A program made the position numbers and the translations under genes. The notes under the pieces are model-generated. The model did not search any database. It saw only the letters and a list, made by a program, of their open reading frames with translations, and had not been told where the DNA came from. A DNA stretch of 64,000 nt from Gaeumannomyces sp. JS-464 (Eukaryota > Ascomycota > Sordariomycetes > Magnaporthales > Magnaporthaceae), in contig NGZR01000001.1 in the NCBI GenBank assembly GCA_002197995.1, positions 13,535,501 through 13,599,500 on the forward strand, in the 5' to 3' direction. Below, in pieces: positions 49,235-60,795 of the stretch (positions are counted from its first letter, which is position 1; each line of letters starts with the position of its first letter).

Positions 49235-51089
49235 ACGTGGTTTATAAATAAGTAAGCCATATAAGCGAATAGGCTATAACACCCCAACTTCCGGTTAATC
49301 GACGCGCATGCTAACCTAATAACGCTAAAAATCCATTTAAACTATTCGGAATTATATACATCGAACGTTTTTACTTTTTCCTAACAAATCCGCGCATTAT
49401 GTCCGGTTTTACCGCAAGTGCTACATCGCCGACGAATCGTCGTCGCCCTTTTTTTTTAACCTTTATAATCGCGCATTTTTTGCTATAACTACCTATTTAG
49501 CTTTTACTAATTTAAAAAATTTCGTATTTTTTTAACAATATGTAACCCTTTTTATTAAACACGTGTTTTTTTAGCTTTTTAGCGTTTGTTTAATACTTTA
49601 TTCGCTTTTCGTAATTTAAAACACTTTTCTTTTAAAAGGTTAACCCGATGCATAATTGCTTTAGCTTTTTTCGTTAATTAGTTTACAACCGATAGTATAA
49701 ATAACGAAAAGCTATTCCGGTAATTAAAAATCCGAGTTTTAATATATTCGGATTACGAAATTACGTTTTTAACTATTTAAAGCGTTTTAAAAGTTCAAAA
49801 TTTAGCGTTATTTAAAGGTTTTTTCGGGGGAGTTAAAGTTCGTAACTTTACATTCAGCTTTTTTAAAACCAAATCCGGATTAAAAGGAGCAAAGCTAGCT
49901 TTTCGAAAACCTTTTTTAAATATTTCCTTCGGTTATAAAATTAAAAAATACCGCTTTAAACGCCGAAAAAAACTTAACTTTAATTATATAACTAACGTAT
50001 AACTTTATTAAATTTTCGATTTTTTAACCGTACGCTTTTTTTAATAGGTTAAAACATTTAACGTTAAACGGTTAAAAAGTAAACGAATGCGAAAGCATGT
50101 AAAGCGTAATAATGTTATTTTTAGCAATAAAGTTTAAAAATCCGTCAAATGGTAACTTTCGTATCCGTTAGCATTAATAACGATAAAGCTTTTTTATGCG
50201 CGATATAATGTGTTTATCGAAATGCTAAATCCATTTTAAACCGAGCTCGTTCGTAATCCATTCGTTAATATTCGTTAAAATAATTTAATCGCGTAAAAAG
50301 CCGGTTTTCGAATACCAATTAGCTAAATAGTATTGCTTTTTAATAATAATAAAAGGAAAAATCGTTTAACCGTAATAATTAACCTTTTAAATAATTATAG
50401 CTTATTTCCGGTTGTTAAATTAAACCAGCTTTATTTTATTACGGCTTTTCGATATTGTAATAACTATAACGGTAACGATTATGCTTATAAAAAAGCCGGT
50501 TTCGTCGAAATTGTAAATGTCGTTATTTAAAATGCTATATTTAGCTATAATATTTCGTATAAAGTCGAATTAAAAAAAACGAGTTTAAGATTTTCGCATT
50601 TAGCTTTTTAATAATCGTATTTTCGAATTTAACGCGTACCGAGCTTTGCGCGGCGTTTAACGAAGTTCGCGATTTAGTTTTTACTAATAACGCTCGCGTC
50701 GCGTTCGGCGAGCAATCGGTTAATTATATTTTTAATACCAAAAATCCGGGAAAGGAATGCTTGCAAATCCAGCTTAAATATGTATTTAATAAACGCCTTT
50801 TTTTCGAATTCCGTTAATTTTTGTAATTTGGGCATAGTGTCGCGTCGAGCAGGTTAGCCGTGCTTTTAACGCGTTAAAATCGTTTTCGCGACCGAATAAA
50901 TTTTTGCAACCTTCCGTATGCTTAATTTTAAGTTAAATTGCAAAGCTTAAAAAGCAAGCAATACCCGGCTTTCGTTATTTCCCGTCGATATTATTATTAG
51001 TAAAAGAATTGGTCGCGAAAAAAGAAATATCGCGCGGTTGCGTATTATAACCCACTCGTTTATATGGCCCACTTATTTGTAAACCACGT
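49235..51089 (-). mobile_element. DT6: Fot1/pogo-type transposon, third TIR subfamily
   Basis: 1855 bp, flanked by TA (49233-49234, 51090-51091), inserted in integrase of the third Gypsy A; the empty site is visible near 18578. TIR ACGTGGTTTATAAATAAGTA; the right end on the minus strand keeps AAGTGGGCCATATAAACGAG, showing the AGTGGG repeat. Minus-strand transposase; the zinc-knuckle end is near 49390-49430. Confidence 0.85.
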
Positions 51090-54000
51090 TATTAAAATAT
51101 TATTATATTGGACATTCGTTAAAAATTCCCGTAATTTGCATAGCTTAACGATAAAATTTATAATAACTTTTTGCCATGCTTCGCTAAGCGCTAGTAAAGG
51201 TTATAACAATTCGTAAGGTTTATGCTTGTTAGCTTTGTTTTTTGCGCAACTTTTACAATTTTTAATTGCTTGGTATACTTTTGCCCGGGTTTTCGTAAAC
51301 CCGTAATATTATTAAAGTCGTTTTTAGGTTTTAATTACCTTTTAGTATTTATAAGCTAATTGCTTATAGATTTGTTAGATTTTTTTAGGGGTTTATTTTT
51401 CCTATTTGCTTATTTTAACCAGCGTTCGTTATGCTAAAATTAGGGATTTATTTAGCTTTTCGGCTAAAATTATACAAGTTTGTTTTGGGATATCGACCTC
51501 GTGGTTTAATCGGCAGTTAAAAGCGTTCGCCCGTTCGTTTTTCGACTTTTTCCGGTATTTAATCCGGATATTATAGTTTTAAAATAACTCGTTCCATCGA
51601 ACTTATCGCTTGTTTAAGTTTTTGCTAATAGTAAAATGTAATAAATTTTTATAATTTATATTACATTACCATTTAATATTTAGCTTCGCATAATTATAAG
51701 CGCCATTTTTTAAAAGTTTAAATAATCGTAAAAAGCTTTTTATCGTGGATTTAGTAATTTAACTTAAATCCGTTAACTTTTTGCGAAAAAAAAGCATACG
51801 GGTGCAGCTTCCTTTTTATATCTTTTTGTTTAAGTTATTTTCCGATAGCGTAATTTAACGCATCGGTTTCGATTTTAAAAGGGTTGTTTGGGTTTAGCAT
51901 CGCTAGTATTGGTTTTTGCATTACGGCGCCGTATAATAGCTCGAAAGCGTTTTTTTTTTGTTTTTTTTAATAAAACTGGACGTTATTTTTAGTAAAATTC
52001 GTAAATAGTGCAGCTTTTTTGTTAAAACTTTGGATAAACCGTTTATAAATGTTTAAAAACCTTAAAAACTTTTGTACTTTTTTTACGTTTGTAAATACGG
52101 GCTATTTTTTAACCTTTTAAACCTTTTTAAAATTTATAAATATTTGTTTTAATATAATTACGAACTTTAAAAAAGCGACTTTTTATATGTGTTATACGCA
52201 CTTTTTTAGCTTAATAAAAGCTTCGCTTTAAGCAGTTTTTAAAACACTTTATACACGTACTGCTAGTGTTTTTCCATTATTATTAAAAAAAAATTAAAAT
52301 ATCGTTTAAATACGCAAATGCGAAAACTCCAAAATACTCGCGCAATATATAGTTAATTATTTTTTGGAACGTGGCTAATGCGTTAATAAAACTAAATGTT
52401 ATTATTAAAAATTCGTAATATTTAAAGTTTATTTTAAAAGCCGTTAACCACTTTAGCCTTTTTTAATTCGTAATAAACCGTAAGCTTTATATAAGGTTAA
52501 AACCGTAAAATGCCGGGCTTTCCCAAGCATATCTTTTAGCTCGTCGATAAAAAGCAAAAAATACCGATCTTTTATAATAGCCTCGTTTAACGGGCGGTAA
52601 TCGATGCATATTCGCTTCGTCCCGTTTTTTTTTGTTTTTTATAAGATTTTATATTTTACTAGGAAATCCGAAAGTTTAATAAACCCTTTTTGTAAATTTT
52701 CCTTTAATTATTCTTTTAGCACTTTTTATTATCGAAGGTTAAACTAGCACACCTTTTAATATTTAAATTGCGTTTTTAATTTAAACTTAATTTTAAAATC
52801 GAACGGTTCGTGTTTAAAAAGTACGGTCGTTAAATTTTTCCTAAATAACCGCTAATATTTAAAATACTTTTTCGGGACGTTTTTTATTCGGGTAACGAGC
52901 TTTACTCGTTCGTTTAGATTGATATCGCTATCGAATAGTTGCGAATTTATTATTATCGATTGCCGGGGTTAATTGCTTTGTTTTGCCACTGTTATGGTTG
53001 CCTTTTATAACATTGCATGCCTATTGCTTAAAGTTTATAACTGCTGGACCTTTTTAATTGCTAGTAGCTCCTTTTATTAAATTTAACCAGTGGTTTAATT
53101 TATTCGTAAGTATATTTTTTAAATTAAAGGATGCTTAAAATTATATCCTTTCCTTTTATGTTTATAATATTTAAGGTAACCCGAAAGTTTTTTCGTTAAA
53201 GTTAAAATTTAAAGTGATCGGTTTTTATATCGATTTTTCCGCCGTTATACGTAATTACTTTCCCTTTTATAATGTTTAAGCTATACGGTTGTTATTTCCT
53301 TCGTGTTCGAAATTCGTACCCTTTTATTGCCTTTAGCGAAAAGTAGTTGCTTTAGGCCCCGCTATCGATTATAACTCGTAATTTCCTTTTTTAATGCTAT
53401 AATCTTACCACTATATGCCGGTATCGATCGTTATTAGTCGCGGATAAGGTTTTTAACTGTTATTTCGGTTTATTCCGTGCTTTTATTTCGGGTGGATTTC
53501 CTAGTTTTTTGCTTTAGGAGTTTTTCCCGTATTTTAAAGCACTTTGAACCGTATTAACCCGTTGGTTTAAACCCGGGCTTTCTCTTTTATATGTACCTTA
53601 TATTTCGGCTTTCCGCATAAATGGTACGTTAAAAGTCCTAATACACATATTATTAAGTATAATGGTAAAAGTGCAAAGCTTAATGTAAACTGCCAGTAGT
53701 TTACTATTTAAACCTTCCATTTTAAAAGTTAGTAGTTCCTTTTTAAATGCCTAACTGGCCTTTTTCTTTTCCTTTTAGGAAAAAAATCACTTTTTAATTT
53801 AGCTATTAAATGCTATTAGCATTCGTTTTATATGCATTTCGTTTAAAAAAGGTTAACGTGTTTTGTTAAATTAACGTGCAAATCCGGGTGGTTTAATGGG
53901 TGCGTTTTAACATAACGTGGTCCTTTTTTTAACACGTCGTTGTACGGTTTTCCGTAATACGTAACGGTTTAATCATTTCGGAACCAGTTTAGGAATTGTC

Positions 54001-55599
54001 CGTCGTCGCCGTGCGTTAATTCCACGTACATAATTCCGCCGATAAGTTTAAGCTGGTTTTAAAACCACCGGTCGTTTTTTAACAATTTAAGCGAAATATA
54101 GGCTTTGCTAACGTCGAACTTTAGAATTGTTTATTTAGGCTTTTTAATCCTTTTATTGCCTTTCGTAAAGTGGGTTTAACCTAGCGGTTTTTGGTTAATC
54201 TCGTCGTCGGTGTTTAAGGAACCTCTTTTCCCGGCCTCGCTCCTTTTCGGTAAAGCTTCGTACCCTTTTTTAAGTTTAATAGTCCTTTAGTTATATTTAT
54301 CTTTTTAACTTCGAAAGCGATACGGGCGACGGCGTCGGTTTTTCCTTCGAACTTCGTAAGTTTAAAAACGACGTGCTATTCGCCCTCGCTGTCGTACTCG
54401 AGTTTAATTAGGCTTTTATTAAGTCCTTTATATATTATAACTACCTTTTTATATGGGTACCATCCCGATGCGTTTTTATTTAACTAGTGCGTTATGCACG
54501 AGTTTTTGTGGTAATAAATCCAGCTAAACGCCGTTCCCGGTTATAAAGTACCGTTCGTCCTATCGTTCCCTCGTCGGGCGACCGCTGCTTGTTATTCGCT
54601 GCGTTAAAAGCAGTTTTTTTTAATATGGCCCGTTTAGCCGCATTTAAAGCACTTCCCGTTTTTAAAGTTGTTAAATTTAACCTTTTTTTAATACGTGGCT
54701 TTTGCATTTAAATTCATAAGTTTAAAATAAGTTTTTAACGCCGTAAATGGTTACTATTTAGCCTTTTTTTAATTAGCTTTATTTTGCACCATATTTTTAA
54801 ATTATTATCCTTTTTTTTAGTTTTCGCTTATATAGTTTATCGCTAATTTTAACGGTTACCGTAACGTATTCGGCGAAAATATCCGGTTATTTAACCTTAG
54901 CCATTTCGTTTTTTACGTCGTCGCGTAAGCTGGTGTAAAAATAGGTAATTTTAATTTAATTAATCTAATCGAGTTTATTAACAAGTCGTTAAAATTCCGA
55001 CATATAAGTTAACGTTGCTCCCTTTTATAGGAGCTAAAGCAGCTTTTTTTCGGCCACTCGTTTTTCGTCGATTTGTTCGAACATTTTAGCGATTTTTTTT
55101 CCGAACCGGTTAAAATTAACGAATACGATTTTCGTAGTTTTATTCGATTTGTTAAAACCTTTTAAGTAATTTGCTTAAATGGGTTCGAACTAGTTTTTAA
55201 CTTTGCCGTTAAAGCGGGTTGCTACGTAAACAACCTTTTATTTTTCCCTTTCGAAATGGGCTTAGTAAAATAAAAAGTAGCTTTTACATTCGGTAAAAAA
55301 AGGTTTAAAGTTTTCCTTTTTTCCTATTATATTTATCGGGCGTAAAAAACTTGTACGTAAGCACCGTAAGCTTAGGTTGCTTTTTTACTTTTTTTATTTT
55401 AGCTTCGGCCGTACTTAGTTTAGCTTTGCTTTTTTACAACTTCCCCGTTATAACTTTAAAAAAATTAAAAGCGTTAGCGGCATTGTACGTTACGCCGTTA
55501 TATTCGAAAGTGGGGGCAAATGCCGTTTTGCTAGTTTTTAAAATCGCTATAATTGCATTATTCGTACCTTTAGTAAATGTTAAATAGGATTGGTTAAAA

Positions 55600-56063
55600 T
55601 GTTACAAATAGGTTTTTGCTTTTAAAGTAGGGCGGTTTAAAAAAGGTGTTTAAAATAATGCGTTTGTTAAAAAGTTTGGTAAATTTGGTAACAGTAGTTT
55701 AATTGCTTGCTTAAGGGGTTGCTTTAAAGCTAACTTAGGTTAATTAATGCTAAAACCTTAGTTAAAACTATTTTAAACAATAGGAAATCCATTTTTTTAT
55801 ATATACGATGCTTTTTCCTTTTTAACGTTTGGATTTATAACTTTTTCTAAAAATCCAAAAATCCTTTTAAATTTATAGCTTTTTCCAAAAATCCAAAAAT
55901 CCAAAAATCCCCTTAAATTTGTAGCTTTGTTTAAAAATCCAAAAATCCAGCTTAAGTAAGCCCATTACGTGCTTCCGTGCGTACTAATAGTAGTGCGGGG
56001 TAAAGGCGCCACTTGGAGCCCTTCCTGTTTTATATCCCTATAGCTTGCATGCTGGTCGTAACA
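55600..56063 (-). repeat. 5' LTR of the third Gypsy A
   Basis: 464 bp, TGTTACAAATAGG...GCTGGTCGTAACA, followed by TTAGC. Contains the AAATCC/GGATTT tandem palindromic region (55829-55948). Confidence 0.84.
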
Positions 56064-56068
56064 TTAGC

Positions 56069-56420
56069 GAGTATTAGCACTATATGGCCTTATTAACTAT
56101 ACCCCGGCTAACGACGAATTCGACAACCCTAGCAACCCCGACGATAAATCGTTTAAAGTTAAACGCATTACCAATTACAAGGTTAAAAAGGGCGGCGCCG
56201 TCGAGTACTACGTGATTTAAAAGTGATACGGAAATTACGAAAGCATTTAAAAGCTTAAAGCTAACTTTAAGCACGCATTTAAAGTAATCGAAGCTTACGA
56301 AAAGTCGTAAGCAACTTTAACCGCGTTTAAAAGCAAGGTTAATGCTCCTGCCAACGGCCTTTTCCTGGCAGCTAACAACGTTTTTAAAGCTTAAAAACCT
56401 ACTCCAGTTAAAAGCGGCTA
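56069..56420 (+). pseudogene. Decayed chromodomain-coding fragment
   Basis: The plus strand reads NDEFDNPSNPDDKSFKVKRI, then a NYKVKKGGAVEYYVI stretch, and, where W-K-G-Y is expected, stops (TAA, TGA) that TGG codons would give after G-to-A change. It then continues to KHAFKVIEAYEKS. This matches the layout of a chromodomain (about 50 residues). It is probably the end of another chromovirus pol rather than a host gene, because family B has its own chromodomain of different sequence. Gypsy A inserted just upstream. Confidence 0.6.
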
Positions 56421-57280
56421 CAAATGCCCGCGCAAAAACTAAACGCTATAAAGGCGAAAAAAGAGGAAAACATTACGCTGTTTATATTTAACATCGAAAA
56501 CGATGCCGTTTTTTTAAAAGGCCGGCACTTGTCACGGCCAGTAAGGTTTTAACTGTAAATAAAAAAGTTAAGCTTGGAAACCCTTATCGCCCGATAAAAA
56601 AGGAAGCTTTACAAGGTGGATCCTGCATAAAGATATCCTAAATCTTTGCAGGACCAGGCCTCCGGCTTTTAACTAACTTTAAATACCATTTTTCTGCTTT
56701 TTTAATTTCTTTGCCCTCGACTATTTTAACAGCAGGTAAAATTTGAAATACCGACGCATACGGCGAAGCCCGGGGAATCCGACGACATATAAAAGTCATT
56801 AAAAAAGCAAGCCTACATATATATTAATAAAACTATTAGCACGTGATTTGCATGCAGTAAGGAGTTTGCCTTAGTGAATTTCTACAAAACGCTTTGGTTT
56901 ATAAAATCATAGCTAAATAAAAGACAAATAACGTAGTTATGTTTGGTAACTAAGCGCAACCGTAATCGCGAGTTCCCTTTAGTCGCTTCCGACCGTCCTT
57001 TCATTTTAGCAACATCCAACCGCCATAGCAAATCGATCCTAATCAAATATCATTAAAAATAATCCTATAGGAAAAGGCCTTAATGCTTTCCGCGCCTCGT
57101 TCAATTCGATTTGCGAAAATAAAAAAGCCTTGTGCACTTTGGACGCGCTGGGTTAACTCGACGAAAAAGGTATGGCAATTTAAACTTCGTTAAACGCGCT
57201 TTTTTAATCGACATGCAAAACTCTCAAACTTTATTCGCGCCTTTTTAAAAGCGGCACAAACTTACCCGCTGCTAACCTGC
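56421..57280. other. AT-rich transition sequence, no gene recognised
   Basis: A/T bias declines gradually. An inverted repeat CCTGCATAAAGAT / ATCTTTGCAGG (56622-56634 and 56642-56652) could form a hairpin with a 7-base loop. Short plus-strand stretches near 57060-57200 (NAFRASFNSICENKKALCTL) look once-coding but I cannot assign them. Confidence 0.35.
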
Positions 57281-57555
57281 TACCTGCGAGGATAGGTAGC
57301 GGCACCCTTCGAAACAACCTTTTGCGGCTTAAACTTTCGCTTCGCTCCGACGGCTTCGACTACGACCGCGTTAAGCCTTTCCTGTATGCAGCCATCACTG
57401 ATAATCCAAACGATGCCCTTTTTTGGGATTAAGTTTATCTCTTTTTATAGCCCTCAGAGCAGCGCTGCCGCCGACGTGGACTGACGACGAGCCGCCCGCC
57501 GTTATGGCGAGTTAAAGCACGTGTAACGAAGGCGTCGCCGGGGTTTAAAACGAAA
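57281..57555 (+). pseudogene. Degenerate coding stretch upstream of the HEAT fragment
   Basis: The plus strand reads LKLSLRSDGFDYDRVKPFLY, then AAITDNPNDALFWD-stop (about 57335-57432). Amino-acid composition is normal, then stops. It lies in line with the HEAT fragment and might be an upstream part of the same broken gene. Function not assigned. Confidence 0.35.
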
Positions 57556-57846
57556 GTGAAAATCCTGTCCGCGTTACGAAAAGTCTCGGCAAAGGCTATA
57601 AAACTAGCGCCCGACTACCTGCAAAACGGTGTTTTTGCCCGCTTACAAATTGCAGCGCTTAATATACCACAGCCACTTAAAGGCTCGTTAGAAGCGGCCC
57701 TTAAAACCATAGCCGAATGCTTTAAAGACCACGACTCGGACGTCCGAAGCGCCGTAGTTGAAGCCCTTGCAAAGCAGCCAACCCTTTCGCCAGCGGCCGT
57801 CGAGGCTATAACCAGGCGGCTTGAAAACAAGTACCGGCCCATTTAA
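57556..57846 (+). CDS. HEAT-repeat protein fragment
   Basis: 96-codon open frame from ATG 57556 to TAA 57844-57846. After a basic start it shows HEAT-type helical pairs: LKGSLEAALKTIAECFKD, then HDSDVRSAVVEALAKQPTLS, then AAVEAITRRLENKYRP. The D-x-D-V-R-x-A-V-x-A-L signature is the standard HEAT motif; fungal NLR-like and scaffold proteins carry long arrays of it. Only about two repeats remain, with degenerate coding sequence upstream, so this is most likely the C-terminal remnant of a larger gene. The ATG may be internal. Confidence 0.6.
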   Translation: MKILSALRKVSAKAIKLAPDYLQNGVFARLQIAALNIPQPLKGSLEAALKTIAECFKDHDSDVRSAVVEALAKQPTLSPAAVEAITRRLENKYRPI

Positions 57847-57916
57847 AATGTAAAAACAGCGAGTCCGTGGATGCCTTGTGAGGCTGTGCAGCTCCACCTT
57901 AAAGGTACCTGCGACC

Positions 57917-57970
57917 GGTTCAGGCTCGGCTCAGGCTCGGCTCAGGTTTGCTCAGGATTGGCTCAGGTTG
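57917..57970. repeat. Short imperfect tandem repeat (GGCTCAGG-type)
   Basis: Five imperfect units of GGCTCAGGCTC/GGCTCAGGTTT, period about 10-12 bp, lying 0.66 kb upstream of the HET gene start. Confidence 0.7.
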
Positions 57971-57972
57971 AA

Positions 57973-58625
57973 GCAGCTAGGGCTCCGGTCCAATCCCCGA
58001 AAAGGAAATTGTCAAAGGTCAGATTCCGGCGTGGAATTTGACTGTTCTAGCCGCCGAATTGGCAGGGCGGGGCGGTTGGTCACAGCCAGGTACTTGGTAC
58101 CTCGCCCCCTCCGGCCAATTCATCTGCGGATGCGCGACCCCTTTGCTCCGCCCAATTAGCGCCCCAGTCCTGGGCGGCAACCTGGAACCCATTTTTGGCT
58201 CCTTCCAATCATTTCATCTGTGGATCGGTCCCGGGCGGTTGGTTCGAGAAAGTAGCGACTCCCGAAACCGGGTGTCCAGGAATCCGTTTTTCTTCAACCT
58301 GGCATCTATTTTCGGCTCCCTAGAAAAGCGGCACGCAGCGGCACAATCAGTCGCAAAATGGCGTCCCTCGCACCTCCCGTCGTTCCCGGCTTGTCGACCG
58401 TCTGCCATCGCCATGCCAGCACGTGGCCCCAAGTCAGTCGGGAAAACAGAAAGCAGTGGGCCGCCCAGGTCCCTCCTTGAGCGATTGGTCCAGCGCTCGC
58501 TGCTGCCTGGTCGTCCCCTCCGCTTCCTGCTGCAACCTGTGAATTCCGAATCCTGCAATGCCTCAATTCGAATCAAACCATCGTGCCTCGCTCTGATTTT
58601 CAACAGTCCACTTTCCTCAGGTCAC
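57973..58625. other. 5' region of the HET gene
   Basis: GC-rich sequence open upstream in the HET frame from 58038, but those residues are low in helical or domain character. The conserved Cys-rich amino end of HET proteins starts only after 58626. Probably promoter and leader. No other gene seen. Confidence 0.4.
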
Positions 58626-60795
58626 ATGGAACATCCGCAAATGCACACGACATGCGACGACTGCGTCGAGATCTTGAAGCATGCGGCGGCCCTCCTCATG
58701 TCCGAGTCTAAATCCTCCAGGGAGTCCCCGCTGCTGCCATTCGATTCTTCATATCAGTTCCGACTGGAAGATCGGGTGTCTTCGTCGAGATGTCACATGT
58801 GCGCGCTCCTGAGTGCGTGCATTCCCCGGCTGCTGGAGCCTTTGGACCCCAAAGAAATGCTGGTCTTGGCCATCTCCGGCACTCGGCATGACCCAAATGC
58901 CGCAACTGTTTCGCTCGTTGGTTGCGATGTAGAGGCATTAGATCGCCAGCAGCACTTCGCAGGCTCGCTACGAATACAAGAGGGTGAGAGAGAGGCGAGG
59001 ACTTACCAGAATACCTAGGAAAGATAATGCTAACAACTTCAGTTGAACACGGGCATGTGTGTGTTCTCGATTCTCCCAGCACATGGTCGTTGGAGACCTT
59101 GAACCGCATACGGTCTTGGGTGAAGACCTGCACTTTATCTCATGTCAACTGCGTAAAGACTCGGGTGGAAAGCAGGCTTCCACGGCGGCTCATAGACGTC
59201 GGGCTAACTCGCCCCGGTCATGTTTTGCCAACCGAGAATATGGGACCCGAAGACTTCGACTCTCTCTGTGTCCAGCAACTACCCAATGTCCGGATCGTCT
59301 CGTCGGATTCTCTGCCTCCAGACACCCCCTACCTCACCCTCAGTCACAGATGGGGGAGTCCACCAGCAATCCTGCTCACCGAGAAGACGCTATTTCTTCT
59401 CCATGATGACATATCTCCCCATCTTCTGAGTCGCGGCGACGCAGCTGTGTTCCGGCAGGCTATCCACGTTACCAGGGGTCTCGGGTTCCGCTACCTTTGG
59501 ATCGATGCTCTCTGCATAATGCAGGACAACGGGCCCGAGAAGATGGCGGACATCATGCAGATGGACGAGATCTACTCCAACTCGGCTCTTAACATCTCGG
59601 CCGTGGAGGGACGGATTCGCGAAGGTCTGGTCTTCGATCGGAAACCCCTTAGCATGAACCCATGCCGATCGGTCGTTAGGGTCCCAACAACCCAAAGGGA
59701 TGTCTGCCTTCAGGCATTCCTCGCCAAATGGTCTCTTCGGCCGTCAGAGGGTCCTTTGAACCAGCGCGGCTGGGTTTTCCAAGAACGGACGCTGGCGCCA
59801 CGCATTGTCCACTTCACCACAAACCAGGTGTTTTGGGAGTGCCACTCCCTCGAGGCATCAGAGGTTCTGCCGCGGGGCGTTCCGGGTCCGCCGTCGCCGT
59901 ATTATTCTTCGAAGGGTCTCGGGATCCCTTCAATGTCGCCCGAAGGCAAGCTGACGTCTCGATGGAACCAGGTTTTGGAGGACTATTCTCGCACCTACCT
60001 CACCTTCCCCGACGACCGTCTGCTTGCTGTGTCGGCCGTGGCTAGGCGGTTTTGCTCGGCGATGCGGCTAGAACCGTCAGAATATCTGGCCGGCATGTGG
60101 AAGGACCACCTCCCGCTATCGATGCTTTGGAGTCAACTGCGGCCCCCAGACGTGAGCGGGCCCGAGCCGACGAGCGGCGGTGCGACTGAGATGAAGTACG
60201 CGCCTTCGTGGTCCTGGGCATCGATCCTGGCGTCGGTCGTGTGTGTTGAGCCCGAGTCCTTGGTGGCTACTGCCGATGTCGTGGACGTCCGTATCGCTCG
60301 AACGTCGCCGGATTTTTTGATGGCGTAGACTTCTGCCGGGTCCGTCTTCGCGGCCCCGTCTGCAAGTTCCACCGACGCGTCCGAGACGGCGTACCGTGGA
60401 TCCACGTCGTACAGTGCACTAAGTTTCAAGAATTCGGCGATTTCGATTTCCGGAATGGCAACACAATAATAATCGACTGGGACACGTCTCGCGAGGCGGT
60501 AGTACGCTGGCTACAAACCTTTGACGACGGACCTGCATCTGCCCAACCAACTCAGGTCCTGCTTCACATTGCCTCAGAGCGGAGTGTCGATGGGCCTCAG
60601 GAACGAGGGATTGTCTTGCAGAGGACGCCTGTACGTGGCACATATACTCGGATAGGGTCTTTCTTCGTCCCATTCAAAACTGAGTACCGCGGTTCGGAGC
60701 TGGAGGACGTATTTAACGGTCGGCTCAACACGTTGAGCACCGACGACTATCTTGAACTCGACTCAGACGGAAGGTATATTCTCGATATTGTTTGA
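58626..60795 (+). CDS. HET-domain (heterokaryon incompatibility) protein, one base missing near the 3' end
   Basis: HET proteins act in non-self recognition and trigger cell death when incompatible hyphae fuse. Exon 1 58626-58983 (MEHPQMHTTCDDCVEILKHA, later RCHMCALLSACIP, the usual paired-Cys amino end). Intron 58984-59042 (GTGAGA...GCTAAC...CAG, phase 1); exon 2 59043-60795. HET blocks: YLTLSHRWGSPPA, GFRYLWIDALCIMQD, MDEIYSNSALNISA and LNQRGWVFQERTLAPRIVHF. The frame breaks at a six-T run (60313-60318): one more T gives PDFFDGVDFCRVRLRGPVC, open to TGA 60793-60795 through FVPFKTEYRGSELEDVFNGR. With it, the coding length is 2112 nt (703 aa). As written, translation stops at TAG just after the T run. 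The HET core is intact either way. Confidence 0.9.

Larger units (their letters stand above)
47052..56063 (-). mobile_element. Complete Gypsy LTR retrotransposon, family A third copy, carrying DT6
   Basis: 9012 bp (about 7.15 kb without DT6), LTRs 47052-47544 and 55600-56063, TSD TTAGC (47047-47051, 56064-56068). Collinear with 16181-23589. Minus-strand gag starts near 55585 (reading MALTKGTNNA-like, then TFEYNGVTYN). The zinc knuckle is at about 54615-54660 (GKCFKCG-type). Reverse transcriptase lies at about 52620-52290. Integrase is interrupted at 49233 by DT6. RIP-type stops throughout. Confidence 0.86.

Noticed and set aside
23147..56063. Pairing the Gypsy A LTR at 23147 with that at 55600 as one element
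   Set aside because: TSDs (TTTAA with TTTAA, TTAGC with TTAGC) and internal collinearity pair 16181 with 23589 and 47052 with 56063 instead.
8651..57500. Mitochondrial DNA insertion as the cause of AT-richness
   Set aside because: No mitochondrial genes; the AT bias coincides with transposon copies bearing C-to-T/G-to-A stops, which fits RIP.
58038..58625. Upstream in-frame extension of the HET protein
   Set aside because: Open but without conserved character; the paired-Cys HET amino end begins after the Met at 58626.
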